From assembly GCA_002382085.1 (NCBI GenBank), contig DFZK01000006.1, forward strand, positions 1 to 26,270: a stretch of DNA of 26,270 bases, given 5' to 3'. Below are positions 1 through 8,009 of the stretch, one piece after another (the stretch's first letter is position 1; every line of letters starts with the position of its first letter). The stretch comes from Sulfurospirillum sp. UBA4058. Lineage in GTDB: Bacteria > Campylobacterota > Campylobacteria > Campylobacterales > Sulfurospirillaceae. Under the pieces are notes generated by a model, which was not told the origin of the DNA, ran no database searches, and was given only the letters and a program-made list of their open reading frames with translations. The position numbers and the translations under genes were made by a program.

Positions 1-745
1 TATTAAAGCTATTGACGATCTCTTGGATCTCATTCTTCTTACCGTAGTGGATACGAAACTTCAACTCTTTTTTTTGTACGAATCCGCTGATACCGTCTCG
101 AATCAGATGCACGCCTTGCATGACGTTATTACGGATCATCACCCCTAAGACGATCACCGCCAAGGCGACGATCAGGGAAAGGGCTATCATCATCGTGCTA
201 GCACTGCTTTTAGCCTCTACCGCCATTTTGGCGTCACTTTCGGCTAGGTGTTGGTTGTAGGTCATATGCTCTTCGAAGAGTTTAGCCAATTGTGCAGTCG
301 ATGCACGATGGGCGTAAACGACCGCTTTGGCTTCTTCGTTTTTATCTTCGTCGGAGAGCTTAAAGACTTTCTCCGTCATCGCAAGAAAAGAGAGCAAAAG
401 TTCTTGTTCTTTTTTGTAAAATTCGCGATCTTTATCGTCGGAAAGTAAAACGTTGTATTGTTTATAGTGGAGCTCAAACGAGGTTTGATACTCTTTAAAT
501 TTTGTTTCTAAGGTTTTTAATTCGCCTTTATCGTGAGTCGATATATGTTCCCAAATCGTAATACGCATAGCGTTAAAATCTTGCGACAAGCTTCCCATAA
601 GCAGCACGCTCGGTAACGAGTTGACGTTACATGTATTGGTCTTTTCGTACACCTGTTCCATCTTTGTCATTCCGATGCTAAAGACGGCGATAATTCCAAA
701 AATAGCAATGCCGAGCATTGTTATTAACTGTTTCCCGATACTCAT
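1..745 (-). CDS. Methyl-accepting chemotaxis protein, N-terminal part (cut by window edge)
   Basis: This is an inner-membrane chemoreceptor whose C-terminal signalling half lies outside the window. The first 248 residues read from an ATG at 745, beginning MSIGKQLITMLGIAIFG. A first membrane helix spans about residues 7-27. A helical periplasmic part of about 155 residues follows, fitting a four-helix-bundle ligand domain. A second membrane helix lies at about 183-205 (MMIALSLIVALAVIVLGVMI), and the start of a HAMP linker follows. An AAAGGAG ribosome site lies about 10 bases before the ATG. The ligand is unknown. A near-match of the TTTACATGTAAA palindrome (626-637) is read here in a different frame (Asn-Thr-Cys-Asn). 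The chemoreceptor call rests on topology and length, because the diagnostic signalling hairpin is not in the window. Confidence 0.82.
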   Translation of the reverse strand, partial: MSIGKQLITMLGIAIFGIIAVFSIGMTKMEQVYEKTNTCNVNSLPSVLLMGSLSQDFNAMRITIWEHISTHDKGELKTLETKFKEYQTSFELHYKQYNVLLSDDKDREFYKKEQELLLSFLAMTEKVFKLSDEDKNEEAKAVVYAHRASTAQLAKLFEEHMTYNQHLAESDAKMAVEAKSSASTMMIALSLIVALAVIVLGVMIRNNVMQGVHLIRDGISGFVQKKELKFRIHYGKKNEIQEIVNSFN

Positions 746-900
746 AAGGCAAACTCCTTTGACGATTGATCTGTGCTACACTATATGCTTAAAAAATAAC
801 AATAAAATTCTGATACGATAAAGGATTCAATATGTTCATACGAATATGAAAAATATTAAGAAAATAAAACTGTGACAGTGTAAGACGAAAAGGAAAATAA

Positions 901-924
901 CGCAATGTCCTATAGGGCATTGCG
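901..924. promoter_or_regulatory. 24-base near-perfect palindrome / hairpin upstream of the XRE gene
   Basis: The left half CGCAATGTCCTA is matched by the right half TAGGGCATTGCG with one mismatch that would be a G-U pair in RNA. This can be a 10-bp stem with a TATA loop or an operator. No T-run follows, so it is unlikely to be a terminator. A smaller inverted repeat, TTCATA-cgaa-TATGAA, lies at 835-850 in the same divergent intergenic region. Either could be the binding site of the XRE protein encoded at 1001, which is inference. Confidence 0.5.
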
Positions 925-1000
925 GTAAAGGAGCTATCAAAGTAAACTTACGTAAATTTTATCTTTGACATGTAGCAATGTTGTGAAAGATGATAAAATC

Positions 1001-1237
1001 ATGTCCAAGAACGATATAGAGTACGCGCATGAGAGGATTCGTAGCAATATTAGAAAATTGCGCGAAAAAAAAGGTAAAAGCCAGTTAGAAATGGCTTTAG
1101 CGATTGGACATACTTCCGCCGCATTTTATGCGAAAGCGGAACGTGGAATTCAAAATAAAAAATTTAATATTGAACATCTGTGTAAAATTGCTAAAGTATT
1201 GGATGTCGATATTTGCGAGTTTTTCGAGGGTGTTTAA
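1001..1237 (+). CDS. Small XRE/Cro-type helix-turn-helix regulator
   Basis: This is a 78-residue protein made almost entirely of one HTH_3 (XRE) domain. Its first helix is RIRSNIRKLREKKGKSQLEM, followed by the turn and recognition helix ALAIGHTSAAFYAKAERG, and it ends LDVDICEFFEGV. Such proteins are usually repressors of their own or neighbouring genes. The reading frame is open back to a TTG at 965. I chose the ATG at 1001 because the domain starts soon after it, though neither start has a strong ribosome site. The stop codon lies in the loop of a hairpin shared with the convergent yebC gene. Target genes are unknown; the divergent chemoreceptor gene and the palindromes at 835-850 and 901-924 are the obvious candidates. 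Confidence 0.82.
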   Translation: MSKNDIEYAHERIRSNIRKLREKKGKSQLEMALAIGHTSAAFYAKAERGIQNKKFNIEHLCKIAKVLDVDICEFFEGV

Positions 1238-1249
1238 ATCCCTCGAAAA
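1221..1249. terminator. Bidirectional hairpin between convergent genes
   Basis: There is a perfect 10-bp stem, TTTTCGAGGG / CCCTCGAAAA, with a 9-base loop. It overlaps the end of the XRE gene and ends 3 bases before the yebC stop. It is symmetric, with A/T at the stem base, so it could stop transcription from both sides. The T-tracts are part of the stem rather than a separate tail, so terminator strength is uncertain. Confidence 0.6.
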
Positions 1250-1251
1250 TA

Positions 1252-1962
1252 TTAGCCCAGATTAGTATAGACGGCTTGAACGTCGTCGTCTTCTTCGATA
1301 CGCTCGATGATTTTTTCGATATCGGGCATTTGCTCTTCGCTAGGGTTGATCGGCGTGTTGGCGATACGCTCCAACGTTGCTTTGGTCAGCGCGATACCCA
1401 AACGTTCAAATGCGGCATTCAAGCTTCCGAAATTCGTATAGTCCGCATACACGAGCACGACGCCGTCTTCTTCTTCGATCTCTTCCAAGCCCGCATCGAT
1501 CAGTTCTAATTCGAGTTCTTCCAAATCCATCGTCGCCGTTTTGGCAAATTCAAAAACGGCTTTTCGCGAAAACATAAATTCTAGCGAACCGTTGTTGAGC
1601 ATCTCTCCGCCCGCTTTTTTAAACGCGCTTTTGATGTTGGCGACGGTACGCGTATTATTGTCGGTCGCACATTCGACGAAAAAAAGCGACCCGTGAGGTC
1701 CTTTTCCCTCATACGTCGTTTCCGATAGACTTTGCGCATCTTTACCGAGTGCGCGTTTAATCGCGGCATCGATATTGTCTTTGGGCATATTCTCCGCTTT
1801 CGCATTTAAGATCGCGGCTCTGAGTTTCGGGTTCATATCCGGATCGCCGCCGCCTTCTTTTGCGGCAATCATAATCATACGACCCAGACGCGGAAATATA
1901 CGGGACATATTGCCCCATCGCTTTAATTTTGCGGCTTTTCGGTACTCAAACGCTCTTCCCAT
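1252..1962 (-). CDS. yebC: YebC/PmpR family regulator
   Basis: The 236-residue protein is collinear with the YebC/PmpR (TACO1-like) family. This family is described as DNA-binding regulators and more recently as factors that relieve ribosome stalling at proline stretches. The family N-terminus is present as MGRAFEYRKAAKLKRWGNMS, followed by GDPDMNPKLRAAILNAKAEN and NMPKDNIDAAIKRALGK. The middle domain carries YEGKGPHGSLFFVECATDN and the acidic C-terminus IEKIIERIEEDDDVQAVYTN. Length is normal for the family. An AAGGA ribosome site lies upstream of the ATG at 1962. The gene is divergent from the LUD gene across a 92-base gap. It is a core gene and carries no copy of the interspersed palindrome. 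Confidence 0.95.
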   Translation of the reverse strand: MGRAFEYRKAAKLKRWGNMSRIFPRLGRMIMIAAKEGGGDPDMNPKLRAAILNAKAENMPKDNIDAAIKRALGKDAQSLSETTYEGKGPHGSLFFVECATDNNTRTVANIKSAFKKAGGEMLNNGSLEFMFSRKAVFEFAKTATMDLEELELELIDAGLEEIEEEDGVVLVYADYTNFGSLNAAFERLGIALTKATLERIANTPINPSEEQMPDIEKIIERIEEDDDVQAVYTNLG

Positions 1963-2054
1963 AGGGGTATATTCCTTCTTTGATAAAGTGTCAATTTCCT
2001 AATTATACCTTTTTAAAAATAAGAGTATGATTTGACTAAAAACAAGGAAGCCCT

Positions 2055-2651
2055 ATGGACGCGTTAAAAAAAATCTATCAAAAACACGGGTTCGAATTGG
2101 TCGTCGTACCCAACAAAGAAGCGGCGTTGCTTGCATCGATGAGCTTTATTCAACCGCACATGCGTATCGGATTGGGCGGTTCGCAAAGCGTCAAAGAGAT
2201 CGGATTGTACGACTATGTTACTTCTCGTAAAGACCTGACGCTTTTTAATCAATACGAAGCGGGCATTAGCATGGAAGAAAATATCCATCGTCGCAGGCAA
2301 GGACTCCTATGCGATGTTTATCTTTGCGGTACGAACGCACTGACCAAAGACGGTATCTTGGTCAATGCCGACGGTAGCGGAAATCGCGTTGCCGCACAGA
2401 TTTTCGGGCCTAAAAAGGTGTTGATTATCGCCGGTATCAATAAACTCGTCGAAAACGTGGAAGAGGGCTTTAAGCGTATTCGCGAAGTCGCTAGTCCTAA
2501 AAACATCGAGCGTATGAACGCAACGGCGATTAGCTTGGGCAAAGAGCCGCGCTACTCGATGAGCAACATCGGCAAAAAATTTACCTATATCAGCGCGGAC
2601 GAAGAGGGGCGAACGACGATTATTCTCGTCGAAGAATCGCTTGGCTACTAG
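2055..2651 (+). CDS. LUD-domain protein (lactate-utilisation LutC/YkgG-like)
   Basis: This 198-residue single-domain protein belongs to the LUD family (formerly DUF162), which includes LutC and parts of LutB of the lactate-oxidation complex. Family marks are the glycine-rich segment RIGLGGSQSVKEIGL, the segment EAGISMEENIHRRRQGLLCD, the conserved CGTNALTKDGILVNADGSGN, and IFGPKKVLIIAGINKLV. It is soluble, with no signal peptide or cysteine cluster. An AAGGAA ribosome site precedes the ATG. No lutA or lutB gene is adjacent, so a role in lactate use is not supported by context. Many stand-alone LUD proteins have unknown function. Confidence 0.85.
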   Translation: MDALKKIYQKHGFELVVVPNKEAALLASMSFIQPHMRIGLGGSQSVKEIGLYDYVTSRKDLTLFNQYEAGISMEENIHRRRQGLLCDVYLCGTNALTKDGILVNADGSGNRVAAQIFGPKKVLIIAGINKLVENVEEGFKRIREVASPKNIERMNATAISLGKEPRYSMSNIGKKFTYISADEEGRTTIILVEESLGY

Positions 2652-2677
2652 GCGTAAAATGCTTCGCACGGAAACAC

Positions 2678-2689
2678 TTTACATGTAAA
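2678..2689. repeat. Interspersed palindrome TTTACATGTAAA (intergenic copy)
   Basis: An exact copy, symmetric over 14 bases including flanking C and G (2677-2690), lies 26 bases after the LUD stop and about 106 bases before the TAXI binding-protein start. It is one of 17 copies of the core TTACATGTAA in the window. Confidence 0.9.
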
Positions 2690-2795
2690 GAGGCAAAGGC
2701 GTAACTTTTTTAGATTCTTCAAGGATTTTTTGATTAAAGTTAAAGACGTAAGAAGTATCGTAAACGTCTATGACAATCATTCTAAGGAGTCCTCG

Positions 2796-3734
2796 ATGAA
2801 AAAAACGCTTTTAGCGACGAGCGCGGCGGTGTGCCTTGCTACGGCACTTTCCGCGGCAGAGTTTATCAATGTGTTAACGGGTGGAACCAGCGGTATTTAT
2901 TATCCTTTGGGTGTTGCGCTTTCGCAGATGTACGCTAAAGCGATTCCCGATGCCAAGACGGCGGTTCAAGCGACCAAAGCCAGCGTGGAAAATCTCAATC
3001 TCTTGCAAGCCGGACGCGGTGAAGTGGCGATCTCTTTGGGCGATTCGTTTTCGGACGCGTATAAGGGCGATGCGGATGCCGGATTTAAAGCACCTTTGGA
3101 CAAACTTCGCACCGTATCGGCGTTGTATCCTAATTACATTCACTTTGTCGCCGCGGCAGATTCGGGCATTAAATCGTTTGCGGATATCAAAGGCAAACGT
3201 ATCTCCGTCGGTGCTCCCAAATCGGGTACGGCACTCAACTCTAAAAAGATTTTAGAGGCGGCGGGTATCAAATACGAAGAGTTCTCAAAAGTCGAGTATC
3301 TCTCCTATGCCGAGTCGGTTGAGCTGATGAAGAATCGCCAGCTTGACGTAACGCTTCTTTCTTCCGGTGCGGGCGTTGCGGCACTTCGCGATTTAGCGAC
3401 TTCTCAAAAAGTTGTTTTCTTGACGATCCCCGCCGAAATCGTCCAAAAAATTAACGATCCGGCATACCAAGTCGGTATTATTCCCGCCAATACGTATGAG
3501 GGACAAACCAGCGACGTGAGCACGATCTCCGTTCAAAACTTTTTGGTGACGCATTCGGGCGTTTCCGAAAAAACGGTTTATACGATGACGAAGACGATGT
3601 TTGAGAACTTGGATCAAATGGTCGCCGCACATGCCGCCGCCAAAGGTATTTCGCTTGAAAATGCCGCCAAAAACCCTCCGGCTCCGATCCATCCGGGTGC
3701 GTTGAAGTATTATAAAGAAAAAGGGCTTCTTTAA
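2796..3734 (+). CDS. TAXI-family TRAP transporter substrate-binding protein
   Basis: This is an exported periplasmic binding protein of 312 residues that captures a substrate for the TRAP permease encoded downstream. A signal peptide is clear (MKKTLLATSAAVCLATALSA, then AEF). The mature protein begins FINVLTGGTSGIYYPLGVAL, the typical TAXI (TRAP-associated extracytoplasmic immunogenic) opening. KGKRISVGAPKSGTALNSKK and a conserved end near NPPAPIHPGALKYYKEKGLL follow. The frame is open 22 codons further upstream, but the ATG at 2796 follows AAGGAG at the right distance and starts the signal peptide. The substrate cannot be read from sequence; known TAXI systems take dicarboxylates, glutamate or related compounds. 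A terminator follows the stop, so it may be made in excess over the permease. Confidence 0.93.
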   Translation: MKKTLLATSAAVCLATALSAAEFINVLTGGTSGIYYPLGVALSQMYAKAIPDAKTAVQATKASVENLNLLQAGRGEVAISLGDSFSDAYKGDADAGFKAPLDKLRTVSALYPNYIHFVAAADSGIKSFADIKGKRISVGAPKSGTALNSKKILEAAGIKYEEFSKVEYLSYAESVELMKNRQLDVTLLSSGAGVAALRDLATSQKVVFLTIPAEIVQKINDPAYQVGIIPANTYEGQTSDVSTISVQNFLVTHSGVSEKTVYTMTKTMFENLDQMVAAHAAAKGISLENAAKNPPAPIHPGALKYYKEKGLL

Positions 3735-3746
3735 GAAGTGATGATC

Positions 3747-3774
3747 GAAGGCTCGTTACGGAGCCTTCTTGTTT
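3747..3774 (+). terminator. Rho-independent terminator after the TAXI binding protein
   Basis: An 8-bp stem GAAGGCTC / GAGCCTTC has the loop GTTACG and is followed by TTGTTT. It lies 12 bases after the stop codon. Leaky termination here would give more binding protein than permease, a common arrangement in binding-protein-dependent transporters. Confidence 0.85.
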
Positions 3775-3867
3775 GAACACGCTTTTTTCATAATCCGCAA
3801 GAAGAGCATAGCGTAGGCATAAAGCCTTAGGGTTATGTAAGAAGCCTATTTTAAGAAGGAAAAGAGA

Positions 3868-5937
3868 ATGTCCGTTTTACTGCATGAAGAAAACCGTGAG
3901 GAAGAATCCGACTTTGAAGAACACGGACACCAACGCCGACTCGTCGGCTGGGCGGCATCTTTGGTCGTCTTAGGCGCATTGGCTTTTTCGGCGTATCAGA
4001 TTAGCGTTGCGGCGTTTCACCCCTTTTCAAGTCTGGTGATTCGCGCTTTACATGTAAGCTTTTTGATGTTTCTCATTTTTATGCTCTATCCGATGAACGC
4101 CAAAGGACGAAGCGAGCAAAGTATCCCTTGGTACGATGTTTTGCTTGCTTTACTTGGATTTGGCGTCGGGTTTTACCATCTGATTTTTGAAGCCGACTTG
4201 ATCGAACGTTCCGGCGATCCGACCCATGCCGATCTGATCGTCGCGACGCTGGCGTCCGTGTTGGTCTTTGAAGCCGCACGTCGCGTGGTCGGTTGGGCGT
4301 TGACTTTGGTGTGTGCCGCTTTCTTAGCGTACGGCTTTTTAGGGCAATACTTACCGCTTTCGATCGCGCATCGCGGTTTCGGGTTCGATCAGATCGTCGG
4401 GCAGCTTTATTTGGGAAGCGACGGCATTTTAGGGACGCCGACCTTGGTCTCCGCGACGTACATCTTTTTGTTTATCTTATTCGGAACGTTTTTGGAACAT
4501 GCGGGGATGATTCGCCTTTTTAACGCGCTAGCCCTCGGCTTGGTCGGACGGGCACAAGGCGGTCCCGCAAAAGTCGCGGTCATCTCTTCGGGACTTATGG
4601 GAACGATCTCGGGTTCGGGAGTCGCCAACGTTTTAACCGTCGGACAGTTTACGATACCGTTGATGAAACGTTTCGGCTATAGCTCGGTTTTTGCGGGTGC
4701 GGTGGAAGCAACCTCGTCGATGGGCGGGCAGATTATGCCTCCGGTGATGGGTGCCGTGGCGTTTATTATGGCGGAGACGCTCAACGTTCCGTATGCCGAC
4801 ATCGTGATGGCGGCGATTATTCCTGCGATGTTGTACTACGTTACGGCGTTTTGGATGGTGCATTTGGAAGCGGGCAGGCTCAAACTTTTAGGTATTCCCG
4901 CCGATCAATGCCCCAACCCGTGGAAAGAGCTGAAAGCAAGTTGGCATTTGGCACTTCCGTTAGCGGCGTTGGTGTACATGTTGTTTCACGGCTTTACGCC
5001 GATGTTTGCGGGTATGATGGGCTTAACGTTGACGGCGGTGTTGATCTTGGGTGCGGCGATTGCGGTGCGCATTTCCCAAAAGGCACTTCGTTACGTTTTT
5101 TGGTTTTCGCTCGGTCTGGGTGCCGCTTCGTTTATCGAATGGGGTATCGTTCCGGTTTTAGGCGTGATCGGCGTTCTTGTCGTCTTTAACTTTTTCGTAC
5201 AGGGCGGAAAAGAGACGCTTTTGACGATGAAAAAAGCGTTAATAGACGGAGCTAAGCAAGCTTTAGGAGTCGGTATCGCATGTGCGATCGTCGGCGTGAT
5301 TATCGGCGTATTGACGCTCACCGGAGCGGCGTCGAACTTTGCGGGATTTATCTTGGAAGTCGGTCAAACAAGCCTGTTCCTTTCACTCTTGTTAACGATG
5401 GTGGCATGTTTGATCTTGGGAATGGGTATCCCGACGATCCCCAATTATATTATCACGAGTTCCATTGCCGCACCGGCACTTTTAAAGCTCGGCGTACCGT
5501 TGATCGTCAGTCATATGTTCGTTTTTTATTTCGGTATTATGGCGGACTTAACGCCGCCCGTTGCGTTAGCGGCATTTGCCGCCGCATCGATTGCCAAAGC
5601 TTCGGCGATGAAGATCGGCTTTAAAGCGACGCAAATCGCGATTGCCGGCTTTGTCGTTCCGTTTATGGCGGTCTACGATCCTTCGTTGATGTTGCAAGGC
5701 GATCCGGCATGGACGGCGGTTGTTTATATCGTCTTGAAAGCACTTTTGGCGATTTTCTTATGGGGATGTGCCGCCATAGGTTATTTGTGGACGCCTTTAA
5801 ACGTCATCGAGCGCGTCGGTGCCGCGAGTATCGCCGTTTTATTGGTTGCGGCATTACCGATAACGGATGAAGCGGGCTTTACGTTGGGGACTCTTTTTGT
5901 CGTTTGGAACGTGTGGAGACGTTATAAAGCGCAATGA
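3868..5937 (+). CDS. TRAP transporter permease, fused small and large subunits (TAXI type)
   Basis: This 689-residue inner-membrane protein fuses the 4-helix DctQ-like and 12-helix DctM-like subunits, as is normal for TAXI TRAP systems. It couples solute import to an ion gradient using the binding protein encoded just upstream. After a charged N-terminus (about residues 1-27), hydrophobic helices run almost to the C-terminus. DctM-type signature segments are GLMGTISGSGVANVLTVGQF, EATSSMGGQIMPPVMGAVAF and LGMGIPTIPNYIITSSIAAP. AAGGAAAAGAGA precedes the ATG. The stop overlaps the DUF1850 start by 4 bases. One copy of the interspersed palindrome (4047-4058) encodes Ala-Leu-His-Val-Ser in the second membrane helix. 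Confidence 0.95.
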   Translation: MSVLLHEENREEESDFEEHGHQRRLVGWAASLVVLGALAFSAYQISVAAFHPFSSLVIRALHVSFLMFLIFMLYPMNAKGRSEQSIPWYDVLLALLGFGVGFYHLIFEADLIERSGDPTHADLIVATLASVLVFEAARRVVGWALTLVCAAFLAYGFLGQYLPLSIAHRGFGFDQIVGQLYLGSDGILGTPTLVSATYIFLFILFGTFLEHAGMIRLFNALALGLVGRAQGGPAKVAVISSGLMGTISGSGVANVLTVGQFTIPLMKRFGYSSVFAGAVEATSSMGGQIMPPVMGAVAFIMAETLNVPYADIVMAAIIPAMLYYVTAFWMVHLEAGRLKLLGIPADQCPNPWKELKASWHLALPLAALVYMLFHGFTPMFAGMMGLTLTAVLILGAAIAVRISQKALRYVFWFSLGLGAASFIEWGIVPVLGVIGVLVVFNFFVQGGKETLLTMKKALIDGAKQALGVGIACAIVGVIIGVLTLTGAASNFAGFILEVGQTSLFLSLLLTMVACLILGMGIPTIPNYIITSSIAAPALLKLGVPLIVSHMFVFYFGIMADLTPPVALAAFAAASIAKASAMKIGFKATQIAIAGFVVPFMAVYDPSLMLQGDPAWTAVVYIVLKALLAIFLWGCAAIGYLWTPLNVIERVGAASIAVLLVAALPITDEAGFTLGTLFVVWNVWRRYKAQ
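4047..4058. repeat. Interspersed palindrome (TTTACATGTAAG) inside the TRAP permease gene
   Basis: The core TTACATGTAA is at 4048-4057, read in frame as Leu-His-Val. The flanks GC...GC extend the symmetry. Confidence 0.85.
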
Positions 5938-6311
5938 CGGCTTTGTGTATTAGCGCGGGGGTTGCTTCGATAACGTTGTACGTTAATAGCTTTACCCTTG
6001 CGTGGATACACTCGGTCGAAAAAATCCGTTGGGAAGAACAGTGGATCGTTGAGCACGATGCTTTACATGTCGTTTCGGCAAACGTGCGTGGAAGCGGAGC
6101 AGGGATGGAACCTCCTTCGGACGCGCAGTTTCGAAACGGTGCATGGCATTATACGCCGCAGATGCCTCCTATGAAAACCTTGCGCTTGGCGCACTCTCCT
6201 TTTACGCAAGGCTACGAACTCTGCTTTGACGCTCATTGTTATACGCTCGCTTCGTTGCTTCCCGAACTTCTTTCGCTCGATACTATGGTTTTTGAAGCGT
6301 GCGAACGCTAA
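5934..6311 (+). CDS. DUF1850 protein, TAXI-TRAP partner
   Basis: This small 125-residue protein belongs to the DUF1850 family, which is regularly found beside TAXI-type TRAP permeases. Its biochemical role is not established. It begins with a short hydrophobic stretch (MTALCISAGVASITLYV) that could be a signal or anchor. The family core follows: FTLAWIHSVEKIRWEEQW and RGSGAGMEPPSDAQF, then the HSPFTQGYELCFDAHCYTL end. Its start overlaps the permease stop (ATGA), so it is translated from the same message. A degraded copy of the interspersed palindrome (6062-6070, TTTACATGT followed by CG) still encodes Ala-Leu-His-Val. Confidence 0.88.
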   Translation: MTALCISAGVASITLYVNSFTLAWIHSVEKIRWEEQWIVEHDALHVVSANVRGSGAGMEPPSDAQFRNGAWHYTPQMPPMKTLRLAHSPFTQGYELCFDAHCYTLASLLPELLSLDTMVFEACER

Positions 6312-6341
6312 AATACCGCACTTTTTATGTGAGGTATTGTT

Positions 6342-7172
6342 TTGAAATCGGAATTGAAAAATTACGGCTATATTTTCTTAGGTTCGCTCTTTTTGGCGTA
6401 CGGCGTCGTTTCGTTGTTTATTCCCAATGCGCTGGTTACGGGCGGAACTTCGGGTATGGCACTTTTGGGTCACTATCTTTTCAACTTTCCCGTCGGTGTG
6501 TTAATGGTCGTGATTAACGCACCGTTATTGCTCTTGGGCACAAAGTATTTCGGAAAGCATTTTACGCTTCGAAGCATCGTCGCGATCGGATTTACCTCTG
6601 TGTGTATCGATACGATGGTCGCTCTTGGCTTTCAAGCGTTGAGCAAAGACGTCATTTTGGCGGCGATTTTCGGCGGAATCGCTATCGGTATCGGCTTGGG
6701 ATTGATTTTTAGCGGTCATGCGTCTGCGGGCGGTTCGACGATTCTTGCGAAGATCGTTGCGGCAAAAACGACGCTTAAAGCCTCGACGGTCATGCTTATC
6801 ATCGATATGTGCATTATCGTTTCTATCGCGTTTATCGCTAAAAATATCGATTTGGCGTTGTGGAGTTTGGTCAGCATTTACATCACCGCGAAGAGCGTCG
6901 ATATGTTTTTAACGCGTGGACCTTCAAAAAAAGTCGTGCATATCGTTTCGACGAAAATAGAAGTACTGTGCGAAGCAATCGTCGAGCATTTGGGAAAAAA
7001 CGGTACGATCGTCCACGGGGAGGGTATCTTTGAGAACGAATCCAAGCGTATGATCTTTTTGGTCGTCGAAAACGCTCGTATTCCACGCTTAAAAGAGCTG
7101 ATTCAAACCATCGATAAAGAAGCGTTTATGGTTGTGATGGAGGCTTCGGAACTCTTAGGTCGCGGGCATTAA
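6342..7172 (+). CDS. YitT family membrane protein (DUF161 plus DUF2179)
   Basis: This 276-residue inner-membrane protein has about five to six helices in residues 8-185 and a soluble C-terminal domain of about 80 residues (DUF2179 type, EVLCEAIVEHLGKNGTIVHG). The membrane part has the family motifs LFIPNALVTGGTSGMALLG and IFSGHASAGGSTILAKIVAA. Function in the family is not settled; transport is assumed. The likely start is TTG at 6342, preceded by GAGG and placed just before the first helix. There are 30 bases between it and the DUF1850 stop, so it may be read from the TRAP message. Its 3' end overlaps the convergent barrel gene by 4 bases. Confidence 0.9.
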   Translation: MKSELKNYGYIFLGSLFLAYGVVSLFIPNALVTGGTSGMALLGHYLFNFPVGVLMVVINAPLLLLGTKYFGKHFTLRSIVAIGFTSVCIDTMVALGFQALSKDVILAAIFGGIAIGIGLGLIFSGHASAGGSTILAKIVAAKTTLKASTVMLIIDMCIIVSIAFIAKNIDLALWSLVSIYITAKSVDMFLTRGPSKKVVHIVSTKIEVLCEAIVEHLGKNGTIVHGEGIFENESKRMIFLVVENARIPRLKELIQTIDKEAFMVVMEASELLGRGH

Positions 7173-7945
7173 AACGATTTTTTAATCTGAATGCTCATTT
7201 GGTTATTTTGTTTATCGATGCCTGTTTTATCGTATGAAACGCCTAAATTAAGTCCTTTAGAGAGTTCATTGAGTTTAAAATCGGTATAAACGCCCGTGTA
7301 AGAAAGCGTTGTTTGTTCGTGTGTCGCCAAAACGTAGCGTGAGCCTAAAATGACGTTACTCCGTAAAGCGTAATTGACGTCGAAAGCGTAAGCTTCGGTA
7401 TTGGGCATATAGTTATTTGAACTTAAAACCGATGAGGTCGGTAAAAGGTGGTCTTTGCCTTCCAGATCGCTTGAAGCACTTCGCATACCGTTCATCACTT
7501 GCGAATAGGCAACGTAACTGCTTAGCGCATCTAAATTGACTTGCGCTTTCATGCCGAACGCATTGGTCGTTTCGACGCTTTTTTCGGCCAAGCTTTGGCG
7601 GTACGTGTCGGCATAGTAATTTGCGCTCAGCTTATAGTGAAACAAATCCGTCGTGTTTTGATAGCGTGCTTCGGTATAGTAAATCGTATTGTCGTTACTG
7701 TTTTCGTAAGTTTTTTGTGCAAACGACTGTGTTGCCATTTCGAGCTTTAAGCCGTCTTTGGGAGCGGTTTGATAACGAAAGAAAACTTTTTGGGTTTTAG
7801 AACCTGAAAAAGGAATCTCCTCCTCATCGTTTTCATAATAATTTGCCGTAATCTTATGCGTCAAATTACCGTCTAATAAAGCATCGACTAAAGCTTCAAA
7901 TGCGAGTAACGTGCATGGTAAAAGAAAAAGAAGTAAGGATTTCAT
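7169..7945 (-). CDS. Small outer-membrane beta-barrel protein (porin-like)
   Basis: This is an exported 258-residue protein. Its signal peptide (MKSLLLFLLPCTLLA) is followed by FEALVDALLDGNLTHKITANYY, which resembles the start of Campylobacterota OprD-type porins. The body is rich in alternating polar/aromatic strands (Tyr, Asn, Ser), has few cysteines, and ends SIQIKKSF with the terminal Phe used by the BAM machinery. Standard OprD porins are about 400 residues or more, so this is a short relative or a different barrel family. I chose the ATG at 7945. A TTG three codons upstream (7954) is possible, and neither has a strong ribosome site. It lies downstream of groEL in the same direction, with a hairpin between them. 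Confidence 0.7.
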   Translation of the reverse strand: MKSLLLFLLPCTLLAFEALVDALLDGNLTHKITANYYENDEEEIPFSGSKTQKVFFRYQTAPKDGLKLEMATQSFAQKTYENSNDNTIYYTEARYQNTTDLFHYKLSANYYADTYRQSLAEKSVETTNAFGMKAQVNLDALSSYVAYSQVMNGMRSASSDLEGKDHLLPTSSVLSSNNYMPNTEAYAFDVNYALRSNVILGSRYVLATHEQTTLSYTGVYTDFKLNELSKGLNLGVSYDKTGIDKQNNQMSIQIKKSF

Positions 7946-7962
7946 GCGATTCAAAATGAAGC

Positions 7963-7986
7963 GTAAAGCCGCCGAAGCGACTTTAC
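7963..7986 (-). terminator. UUCG-loop hairpin downstream of groEL
   Basis: Read on the minus strand, a 10-bp stem with one G-U pair (GTAAAGTCGC / GCGGCTTTAC) encloses the loop TTCG, about 24 bases after the groEL stop. The loop is exceptionally stable in RNA. Only scattered T residues follow, so it may be a weak terminator or a 3'-end protecting stem. Its base shares bases with the palindrome at 7982-7993. Confidence 0.5.
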
Positions 7987-7993
7987 ATGTAAA
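7982..7993. repeat. Interspersed palindrome TTTACATGTAAA between groEL and the barrel gene
   Basis: An exact 12-base copy in the intergenic gap, overlapping the base of the hairpin downstream of groEL. Confidence 0.9.
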
Positions 7994-8009
7994 AGCAAAG
8001 CCGGAATGA

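Noticed and set aside
1213..1509. Plus-strand frame opposite yebC
   Set aside because: It is the antisense shadow of a well-supported conserved gene.
2730..2795. Upstream 22-codon extension of the TAXI binding protein
   Set aside because: A good ribosome site and a classical signal peptide start at 2796; the extension would bury the signal peptide.
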